From assembly GCA_963975575.1 (NCBI GenBank), contig CAXBHL010000005.1, positions 1 through 64,000 of the forward strand: a stretch of DNA of 64,000 nucleotides, given 5' to 3'. Shown one piece after another: positions 8,188-14,539 of this stretch. Positions within the stretch are counted from its first letter, which is position 1; each line of letters starts with the position of its first letter. The notes under the pieces are model-generated. The model had not been told where the DNA came from, did not search any database, and saw only the letters and a list, made by a program, of their open reading frames with translations. The translations under genes and the position numbers were made by a program. Source of the DNA: UBA6054 sp963975575 (GTDB taxonomy: Bacteria > Planctomycetota > Phycisphaerae > Phycisphaerales > UBA1924).

Positions 8188-8667
8188 TCAGAGCAGGTGG
8201 GAGCGGAGCATCCAGTGCTGCTTCTCGAAGGTCTGGATGGCTCCGATGACGAGGTCCTCGGAGACGGCGTCGATGTCTGGGATGGCCTCCTGGGCGTCGC
8301 GGAGGGTGTTGATGGTGGCGGCGAGGCGGTCGCTGGCGAGTTCGAGGGCCTTGGTGTCGGTGACGAAGGCGTCGGGGACGCCGGGTTCGCTGGCCTTGGC
8401 GACGGTGGGGGCCTGGCCGCGGGCGGCGACGCCGACGGTGACGATGCGTTCGGCGATGGCGTCGGAGGTGGCGCGGGCGGCGTCGATGACGAGGTCGAGG
8501 AACTCGTGGACGGTCTGGAACTTGGCGCCGCGGAGGTTCCAGTGGAGCTGCTTGAGGGTCAGGGCGAGGTCGATGCTGGCCAGCAGGCAGGGCTGGAGGA
8601 TCTCGGCCTGGCGGTCGGGCTGGAGGTCGTGGGCGGCGGGCCTGGCGGCTTTGGGCTTGGACGGCAT
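8188..8667 (-). CDS. dps: Dps-family DNA-protection/ferritin-like protein
   Basis: The 159-residue protein belongs to the Dps family, which stores iron as ferric oxide and shields DNA during starvation and peroxide stress. Visible hallmarks are QLHWNLRGAKF, TVHEFLDLVID, and DAIAERIVTVG, which together carry the inter-subunit ferroxidase residues. The lysine-containing N terminus (MPSKPKAARPAA) could contact DNA, as in other Dps proteins. The ATG at 8667 has an AAAGGAACC ribosome-binding site. The gene follows the HTH-receiver regulator on the same strand, but a hairpin between them suggests separate transcripts. Confidence 0.88.
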   Translation of the reverse strand: MPSKPKAARPAAHDLQPDRQAEILQPCLLASIDLALTLKQLHWNLRGAKFQTVHEFLDLVIDAARATSDAIAERIVTVGVAARGQAPTVAKASEPGVPDAFVTDTKALELASDRLAATINTLRDAQEAIPDIDAVSEDLVIGAIQTFEKQHWMLRSHLL

Positions 8668-8757
8668 GGTTGGTTCCTTTGCGGTTGTGAAGGGTTGGGA
8701 CGGTACCGGAGGGGAACGGGGGCGGGCGCGGGGGTATTCCGGGTGATGCGGGGGTAT

Positions 8758-8791
8758 GGATGCGACAACGCCCGGCGTTGGCCGGGCGTTG
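8758..8791 (-). terminator. Hairpin with TTGTCGCATCC tail, copy 1
   Basis: An 11-bp stem CAACGCCCGGC / GCCGGGCGTTG encloses a 4-nt loop (8766-8791). On the minus strand it lies 38 nt after the regulator gene and is followed directly by TCGCATCC rather than a T-run. A second hairpin with the same tail lies at 48228-48261. A terminator role is inferred from position. Confidence 0.55.
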
Positions 8792-8828
8792 CGGTGGTGT
8801 GCGTGATTGCTGCTGTTGACGGGTCGGA

Positions 8829-9407
8829 TCAGGCGGCGAGGTTGGTCGCGTGCTCGATGGACTCGACGACCTGGCGGACCTGGAAGGGCTTGCGGAGGAA
8901 GGATTCGTAGCCGGCGGCGCGGAGGCCGTGGGCCTGGCCGTCGGTGAGCTTGCCGCTCATGGCGATGAGCTTGGTCATCTGGAGGGCGTCGGAAGAGCGG
9001 ATCATGTCGACGATGGCGCGGGGGTCGCCCTCGGTGATGTGGACGTCGATGAGGACGACGTGGGGGCGGAAGCGTTCGCACTCGAGGCCCGCGGCGAAGG
9101 CCGTGGAGCACGCGCGGACCTCGTAGGAGGTCTGGTCGGTGAGGACGCGGTGGAGGACGGAGCCGACCTCGTTGTCGTGGTCGACGATGAGGACGCGGGT
9201 GGTGCCGGTGGTGATCCCGTCCATGGGGATCTGGTGGGCCTTCATGAAGCGGAAGAGCTCGGGGACGGGGATGCGGCGGTCCTTGGAACCGGGGATGCGG
9301 TAGCCCTTGAGCTGGCCCGAGTCGAACCATTTCGAGACGGTCCGCGGGGCCACGTTGCAGATCTTCGCGACTTCGCCGGTCGTCAGGACGTCTTTTTCTG
9401 GGGGCAT
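8829..9407 (-). CDS. Response regulator with N-terminal excisionase-type HTH
   Basis: A 192-residue regulator in which the DNA-binding domain comes first. Residues 1-65 hold a MerR/excisionase-like helix-turn-helix with LTTGEVAKICNVAPRTVSKW and the wing RIPGSKDRRIP. After a short linker, a receiver domain follows: VLIVDHDNE supplies the acidic pocket, HVVLIDVHI the phospho-acceptor Asp, IAMSG the signalling Ser/Thr region and FLRKPF the conserved Lys. It should therefore be phosphorylatable, but no histidine kinase gene is adjacent. The ATG at 9407 has a GAGGTGAG ribosome-binding site. The reversed domain order is unlike OmpR or NarL regulators and is common, as far as I know, in planctomycetes. 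Confidence 0.88.
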   Translation of the reverse strand: MPPEKDVLTTGEVAKICNVAPRTVSKWFDSGQLKGYRIPGSKDRRIPVPELFRFMKAHQIPMDGITTGTTRVLIVDHDNEVGSVLHRVLTDQTSYEVRACSTAFAAGLECERFRPHVVLIDVHITEGDPRAIVDMIRSSDALQMTKLIAMSGKLTDGQAHGLRAAGYESFLRKPFQVRQVVESIEHATNLAA

Positions 9408-9767
9408 GGTCTCACCTCGGGGCACGAAACAGGTGGTGGACGGCGGCCTCATCGTTGCGGGCCGCACGGGTCCTCGCATCGGCACGATCGGAACCGGTCT
9501 TGATGGCTGGATGGGGGGAACCGGGGTCGAGGGGGCGAGATTCCGGCTATCCGGACCATGGAGCGGGGCGGCCTTGGGGCGGGGGTGCGGGTCGCGGGGG
9601 GTGTTTGGGAGGGGTCAAGGGGTTTGGGGGTCGCGTTGACACCCGTGTGTGGGTTCCGATACAGTTGCCACCTTGTCTTCGGGGCCCACGGCAACAGCTT
9701 GCCGGGGGCGTCCGTACCGATTGGTCCGCGGGCGACTATCCCCCGCTCGCAGCCCGAGGAGATTCCC
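9408..9767. other. Intergenic region with a promoter for the secretion-locus side
   Basis: This 360-bp gap separates the divergent regulator gene and the HEAT-repeat gene. It holds the regulator ribosome-binding site at one end and a good plus-strand promoter at 9636-9665. I see no small gene or RNA structure. Confidence 0.6.
9636..9665 (+). promoter_or_regulatory. Promoter TTGACA-N18-TACAGT
   Basis: A perfect sigma-70 -35 box TTGACA (9636-9641) and TACAGT (9660-9665) are 18 nt apart. Transcription would start about 100 nt before the TTG start of the HEAT-repeat gene. This is the best consensus promoter in the window. Confidence 0.7.
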
Positions 9768-11990
9768 TTGCGTCGTCCGACCCGACCCATTGTTTCGTTC
9801 TCGGTCCTTCTGTCCCTTGGCGCGGGCCTGCCCGCGCTGGTCGCGGGCACCTCTGACGCGCTGGCGGTCCAGCCGGCGGCGGGTGCGGCGGACGAGCAGC
9901 GGCTGGGCCTGCTGCGGGACTTCATCCACTTTGTTCGGATCGCCCGCTTCGACATTGCGGCGGATCTGGGGCGGCAGCTGCTCGATACGGGCATCACCCC
10001 GGAGCAGTTCGTCGATCTGGTCGAGCAGGCGCGGGAGACCGAGCGGTTCGAGGAGTCGGTGGCTTCGGCGATGCGGGTGCCGGTGCTCGAGCCGGTGGCG
10101 GGGGCGCTGGACCGGCTGTACCGCGACGGCAAGCTGGCTCGGGTGCGCAACCCGGATGAGATCGAGCGGAACATCGGCCTGCTGACCGGCGGGCTGCGCG
10201 GGCGTCAGATCGGGCGTGAGCGGTTGATCGCGGCGGGCGAGTACGCCCTGCCCCAGCTGCTCGACGCGTACCTGCAGACGGGCAACCCGAACCTGCGGGC
10301 GCAGGTGCAGCGGGTGCTGGTGGATCTGGGCCGCCAGTCGATCGTGCCGCTGGTGACGGCATTGCCCGATCTGGATGCGGCGCGGCAGGAGGCGGTGGTG
10401 GATGTGCTCGGGCTGATCCCGTACCGCACGAGCCTGCCGTACCTGGTGGACCTGCACAAGAACACGAGCGTGGACGCGGTGCGTCAGGCGTCGGCCCGGG
10501 CGATCACGCGGCTGGGGGGCGATCCCTCGGCGGACGTGGCCGGGCTGTACGGGCTGCTGGCCGATTCGTACTACAACGAGCCGGGCGAGCTGACCAGCTT
10601 CCCGGGCGAGGAGTTCCAGCTGCTGTGGGACTTCAATCCCGGCCTGGGGCTCGTGATGGTGCCGCAGCGGACCGAGGTGTTCCACGAGGCGATGGCGATG
10701 CGCAACGCGGAGCGGTCGATGGCGATCAACCCGTCGGAGCGCGAGACGCTGGCGCTGTGGATCGCGTCGAACTTCTCGCGTGAGCTGGACTCGCCCGAGG
10801 GGTACCAGAACCCGGCGTACCCGTCGGACCTGCGCGGCGCGATGTACTTCGGCGTGGCGGCGGGGTCGGACATCGGCCAGTTGGTGCTGCGTCGTGCGAT
10901 CGACACGCGGGACACGCCGCTGGCGCGTCTGGCGATCGATTCGATCGCGGAGACGGCCGGGCCGCGTTCCTTGTGGGGCGTTCCGGTGGGTGACCGCTAC
11001 CCGCTGCTGGAGGCCCTGAGCTATCCGAACCGTCGGGTGCAGTACGAGGCGGCGCTGGCCCTGGGCCGTTCGGGCCCGGACCAGAGCTTCCGCAGCGCCG
11101 AGCGGGTGGTGCCGCTGCTGGCCGGGGCGGTCCGTGACGCGAGCGCCCTGACGGCGATCGTGCTGACCGGCAACGACCGCGAGGCGTACGAGAGCGACCG
11201 GTCGGTGCTCGAGGGGATGGGCTACCGGGTGCTGCCGCCGTCGGAGTCCGGCCTGGACGGGCTGGACGAGGCCGTGGCGGACGTGCCCGCGGTGGATCTG
11301 ATCGTGACCCGGCTGGGCTTTGACCAGACCGTGCTGGAGATCGAGACGGCCCGCAACTCGGACAAGATGTCGGTCACGCCCGTGCTGGCGATGATGACCG
11401 CGGACGAGGAGGAGGCGCTGCGCCGGCAGTACCGCCGGGACCAGACGGTGGCGGTGCGTCGTGCGCTGAGCCCTGACCAGTTCACCGCCACGGCGGACGA
11501 GCTGCTGCGGGTGGCCTCGGGCGGGGTGATCTCGGCCGAGGAGGCCGCGGCCTACTCGGCGCGTGCCCTGGCCGTGCTGCGTGACCTGGCGGTGTCGAAC
11601 AACAGCGTGCTGGACGTGTCCGAGTCGGCGACGATCCTGATCGGGGTGCTGGCGGACGCGGAAGGCCTGACGATGATCGACGTGGCCGAGGTGCTCGCCC
11701 ACGTGGATTCCGAGGCGGCCCAGCGTGCGATCTTCGAGCGGGCCCTTGAGATCGGCGGATTCGAGCAGATCGAGCTGCTGGCGATCGCGGCGGACTCGGG
11801 CAAGCGGTTCGGCAACTATCTGGACGCGCGGCAGGTGCGGCGTCTGGTGGAGCTGGTCCGCTCGCCGGACGAGGAGCTGGCCACGCAGGCGGTGGCGCTG
11901 ATGGGCGCCCTGGAGATCGAGAACGAGGCCCTGGTGCCGCTGATCCTGTCCTCGGACGGCGCGGCGGCCCCGGCGGTTTCCAACCGCTGA
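9768..11990 (+). CDS. Exported HEAT-repeat protein with a receiver-like segment
   Basis: A 740-residue protein of unknown function. A signal peptide (RRPTRPIVSFSVLLSL and a following alanine/glycine stretch) directs it out of the cytoplasm. Residues of about 40-450 are helical repeats of the HEAT/armadillo kind, for example segments around VQRVLVDLGRQSIVPLV and YEAALALGRSG. Residues of about 459-583 look like a degenerate receiver domain: IVLTGND, a GYRVLPPSE strand-turn, DLIVTRLG where the phospho-acceptor would be, VLAMMTAD, then a helix. The phospho-acceptor appears to be replaced by Thr. More helical repeats follow. The TTG at 9768 has a GAGGAG site and places the signal peptide at the N terminus. 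It precedes the pseudopilin genes but has its own terminator. Confidence 0.75.
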   Translation: MRRPTRPIVSFSVLLSLGAGLPALVAGTSDALAVQPAAGAADEQRLGLLRDFIHFVRIARFDIAADLGRQLLDTGITPEQFVDLVEQARETERFEESVASAMRVPVLEPVAGALDRLYRDGKLARVRNPDEIERNIGLLTGGLRGRQIGRERLIAAGEYALPQLLDAYLQTGNPNLRAQVQRVLVDLGRQSIVPLVTALPDLDAARQEAVVDVLGLIPYRTSLPYLVDLHKNTSVDAVRQASARAITRLGGDPSADVAGLYGLLADSYYNEPGELTSFPGEEFQLLWDFNPGLGLVMVPQRTEVFHEAMAMRNAERSMAINPSERETLALWIASNFSRELDSPEGYQNPAYPSDLRGAMYFGVAAGSDIGQLVLRRAIDTRDTPLARLAIDSIAETAGPRSLWGVPVGDRYPLLEALSYPNRRVQYEAALALGRSGPDQSFRSAERVVPLLAGAVRDASALTAIVLTGNDREAYESDRSVLEGMGYRVLPPSESGLDGLDEAVADVPAVDLIVTRLGFDQTVLEIETARNSDKMSVTPVLAMMTADEEEALRRQYRRDQTVAVRRALSPDQFTATADELLRVASGGVISAEEAAAYSARALAVLRDLAVSNNSVLDVSESATILIGVLADAEGLTMIDVAEVLAHVDSEAAQRAIFERALEIGGFEQIELLAIAADSGKRFGNYLDARQVRRLVELVRSPDEELATQAVALMGALEIENEALVPLILSSDGAAAPAVSNR

Positions 11991-12021
11991 CCCCCCCGCG
12001 GGCTTCGAATCTGGTTCGTGT

Positions 12022-12054
12022 AGAGGGAAGGCTTCGGCCTTCCCTCTTGTTTTC
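12022..12054 (+). terminator. Terminator with cUUCGg tetraloop
   Basis: An 11-bp stem beginning AGAGGGAAGG closes on C-TTCG-G, the very stable tetraloop, and is followed by TTGTTTT. It lies 32 nt after the stop of the HEAT-repeat gene. Confidence 0.92.
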
Positions 12055-12394
12055 GGGCGCGGGCGGGGCGGCGGGGGCTGGGTCCGAGTTTGCTCGATCG
12101 CGGGCTGTTTTGCCCGTCATAACCGGCAAGTTGGGGCCACACGGAATGGCCGGGCGTCGTGACCGGCACCGGTCGGGTGGCTTGATGAACCGATCGGCTG
12201 GCGGGGTCGATGCAGTGTTTGTCACGATTGGTCAGCCTTGGGTGCGGTGTGTTGCCGCCCGGGAGCGCGTCGGCGGGAGTGCCCGCTTTGCGTTCGCCGG
12301 ACCCACGGAGGAGGGGCCCGGCTGGACCGCCGGGGCCTCGGTGGACCCGGACAAGCGTGATGACTCGGAAGTTGCAACCGAAGGAGTGTGAAGC
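12055..12394. other. Leader region of the pseudopilin genes
   Basis: A 340-bp stretch between the terminator and the first pseudopilin. It must hold that gene's promoter, but no convincing -35/-10 pair or riboswitch-like fold is visible. The ribosome-binding site GAAGGAG is at its end. Confidence 0.5.
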
Positions 12395-12844
12395 ATGCGT
12401 GGAGTTCGGAACACTGTGGCGAAGGGGTTCACCCTCGTCGAAATCCTTATCGTGGTCGTGATCCTCGGCATCCTTGCCGCGATCGTCGTCCCCCAGTTCA
12501 CCAACGCGGCCAACGAGGCACGTGGCGGCAACGTGGCGACCCAGGAGTCGACCATGACCTCGCAGATCGAGCTCTGGGCTGCCCGGAACAACGGCGCGTA
12601 CCCGGACCTCGGCGGGGCCGTTTCCTGGGATGACATGGTGACCGCCGGCTACTTCAAGGCCGTCCCCACCAACCCCTTTGCGACCGGCGACCTCGCCGCC
12701 CGCAGCTCGATCGCCGCGTTCGGCGACGACACCACCACGCTCGCGGACATCGAAGCGGCCGCTGCCGCTGCCGATCCGGCCGCCGGCGCGTGGCTCTACA
12801 ACATCGAGAACGGCCTCATCAAGGCCGCTCGCGACGGCAACTGA
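12395..12844 (+). CDS. GspG-type major pseudopilin, paralogue 1
   Basis: The 149-residue precursor of a type II-secretion or type IV-pilus-like pseudopilin. The class III leader MRGVRNTVAKG is cut by prepilin peptidase before FTLVEILIVVVILG, whose Glu at +5 is conserved; the hydrophobic helix continues to about residue 32. The C-terminal soluble domain has the GspG-like order of a long helix (TMTSQIELWAARN), a PTNPF loop and a final WLYN strand. Mature pseudopilins polymerise in the periplasm and push substrate through the secretin. The ATG has a GAAGGAG site. The next gene is a closely similar paralogue. Confidence 0.88.
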   Translation: MRGVRNTVAKGFTLVEILIVVVILGILAAIVVPQFTNAANEARGGNVATQESTMTSQIELWAARNNGAYPDLGGAVSWDDMVTAGYFKAVPTNPFATGDLAARSSIAAFGDDTTTLADIEAAAAAADPAAGAWLYNIENGLIKAARDGN

Positions 12845-12878
12845 TCTCGTGAATACGCCGGCGTGACGCCGGCATTCC

Positions 12879-12914
12879 AGCGGCCGGCCCGTGAGAACGG
12901 GGCGGCCGCTTTCC
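12879..12914 (+). terminator. Hairpin between the two GspG-type genes
   Basis: AGCGGCC pairs with GGCCGCT, with an inner CCCGT / ACGGG stem, followed by TTTCCT. The short T-run suggests partial termination or mRNA stabilisation that would favour the upstream pseudopilin. Confidence 0.5.
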
Positions 12915-12932
12915 TGATCGAGGGGAGAGTCC

Positions 12933-13379
12933 ATGATTCGTCGCACGGTGAACACGGTTGGTCGGGCCTTCACGCTGGTGGAGATCCTGATCGTGGTGGT
13001 GATCCTGGGTGTCCTCGCCGCGATTGTGGTGCCGCAGTTCGGCAACGCGACGCGGGAGGCCGCGGTCGGCGCGACAGTGACGGAGCTGGAGAAGCTCCGG
13101 CGCGCCCTGGACGTGTACATGGCGCGATGGGACAACCAGGTGCCGGACATCACGGCGGGAGACGGCACGTGGGGCCCGCTGGTGGCGAGCACGGGCGAGT
13201 ACCTCAAGTCGGCGCCGCGGAACCCGTACGTGGGGGGGGACAATGCGGGGGTGATCACGCTGTCGGACACGCCCGACGCGGCGTTCCAGACCAACTACGG
13301 GTGGATTTACGATGTGGCGAGCGGCCAGATCTGGGCCGGCGGGTTCGATGCCGATGATCAGCCGCTGCCGAGGCAGTGA
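12933..13379 (+). CDS. GspG-type pseudopilin, paralogue 2
   Basis: A 148-residue prepilin closely resembling its upstream neighbour in the first 45 residues. The leader MIRRTVNTVGRA ends before FTLVEILIVVVILG, with Glu at +5 and the invariant hydrophobic helix up to VVPQF. The soluble part differs more: a charged helix TELEKLRRALDVYMARW, an APRNPY loop in place of PTNPF and a terminal WIYDVASGQIWAG strand. The duplication suggests two fibre subunits or two secretion routes. The ATG has a GAGGGGAG ribosome-binding site. Confidence 0.87.
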   Translation: MIRRTVNTVGRAFTLVEILIVVVILGVLAAIVVPQFGNATREAAVGATVTELEKLRRALDVYMARWDNQVPDITAGDGTWGPLVASTGEYLKSAPRNPYVGGDNAGVITLSDTPDAAFQTNYGWIYDVASGQIWAGGFDADDQPLPRQ

Positions 13380-13393
13380 GCGAGGAGGATGTG

Positions 13394-13930
13394 ATGTTCC
13401 GCGGGGTCGCGAGTCGGGGTTACACGCTGATCGAGGTGCTGGTCACGGTCGCCATCATGGGCATCGCCGGTTCGGTGGTGATCCCGTCGATGAGCGGCGC
13501 GGGGATTCTGCGCATCCAGGCGGGCGTGCGGACCGTGGTCTCGGACATCATGTTCGCTCAGATGGATGCGCTGGCGTACCAGGAATCGCGGGGGATCGTC
13601 TTCGACGTTGAGAACAACGCCTACACGCTCGTGGCGGTGTTCGGGGCGGAGATCAACCCGGAGACGGACGCGCTGTACGACCCGAGGGGGCCGGGGCAGC
13701 GGTACGTCGTTGATCTGGATGACTTCGACTTCGGCGGGGCGGTGCTGGCGGAGATCGACCTGAACGGGGGGGACGTGCTGATCTTCGACGAGATCGGCGG
13801 GCCCGTGGCTACCGCCGGGGGGGACGAGTTGAGTTCGGGGGGTTCTGTGCAACTCAGCGGGCCGCAGGGCCGGTTCCGGATCGACATCGCCGCCTTCTCC
13901 GGGCGGGTGACGGTCACGCGTCTGGACTGA
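13394..13930 (+). CDS. GspH-type minor pseudopilin
   Basis: A 178-residue prepilin-like protein with a short leader MFRGVASRG before YTLIEVLVTVAIMGIAG, which has the prepilin-peptidase motif with Tyr at +1 and Glu at +5. The soluble domain is beta-rich (FDVENNAYTLVAVF, YVVDLDDFDF) like GspH/FimT minor pseudopilins, which sit at the fibre tip. The start at 13394 is chosen because AGGAGG lies just upstream and because it gives a normal leader. A GTG 18 nt earlier, overlapping the previous stop, would also be in frame. A strong terminator follows, closing the pseudopilin block. Confidence 0.8.
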   Translation: MFRGVASRGYTLIEVLVTVAIMGIAGSVVIPSMSGAGILRIQAGVRTVVSDIMFAQMDALAYQESRGIVFDVENNAYTLVAVFGAEINPETDALYDPRGPGQRYVVDLDDFDFGGAVLAEIDLNGGDVLIFDEIGGPVATAGGDELSSGGSVQLSGPQGRFRIDIAAFSGRVTVTRLD

Positions 13931-13956
13931 GCGGGCAGCCCGGAGTGGGAGCGCGA

Positions 13957-13987
13957 CCGCGGGCCCGGCCCGCGGCTTTTCGTTTTT
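13957..13987 (+). terminator. Terminator after the pseudopilin block
   Basis: CCGCGGG pairs with CCCGCGG across a 5-nt loop and is followed by CTTTTCGTTTTT. It separates the pseudopilin genes from the secretin side. Confidence 0.85.
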
Positions 13988-14121
13988 GGTGCTCGGCGCG
14001 GTGGTTCGCCGGGCCTTTGGCGGGCATCACGGCGGGGCGACCCGGCGGGGTGGGTGGAGGGGGGGGGAGAAACCGGCGGGGTCGGGTGGAGTCGGGGCCA
14101 TTGCGGGCCGATAGGTGCGGC

Positions 14122-14349
14122 ATGGAAAGCGCGCGCAGCCGTCGGACCCGCAGGGCCGTGTTTGTGATGGGCACGATGGCGGTGGCCGGCGTGCTCATCT
14201 GGTCGAAGCTGCGGCTGGCGACGAACATACCGCGGAGCGCGTACGCGATTCCCGAGGATCGCTCGGTCGAACCGGGCGATTCGGGCGGCGGGACGGTTTC
14301 GGGGGACGTGTCGGCGACGGGCGTGGTTCCCGGACGCGCGGACGACTGA
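14122..14349 (+). CDS. Small single-pass membrane protein
   Basis: I do not recognise this 75-residue protein. An arginine-rich start (MESARSRRTRRA) is followed by one membrane helix, VFVMGTMAVAGVLIWSKL (about residues 13-30), and a Gly/Ser/Asp-rich tail probably outside the cytoplasm. Its place between the pseudopilin block and the secretin gene suggests a helper of that system, but this is only context. The ATG has a weak AGGTG site. Codon use resembles its neighbours. It may also be a spurious reading frame. Confidence 0.45.
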   Translation: MESARSRRTRRAVFVMGTMAVAGVLIWSKLRLATNIPRSAYAIPEDRSVEPGDSGGGTVSGDVSATGVVPGRADD

Positions 14350-14539
14350 TTCTCGGGCATGCGGTTCCGGCTGGTGGGGCAAGACTCCCCGCGAACGTCG
14401 CGGTCGGCCCAAAGTCGCGCGTCGGCACCGTCGATAGTTTCCACATGTTCAGCCCGGTCTGCCGGGTTTGACGCGGGCGTGACCGTCCGCCGAGGAACGA
14501 GAAACACCGGCTGGGCGGCACCAGCAACGGAGTAACGCG

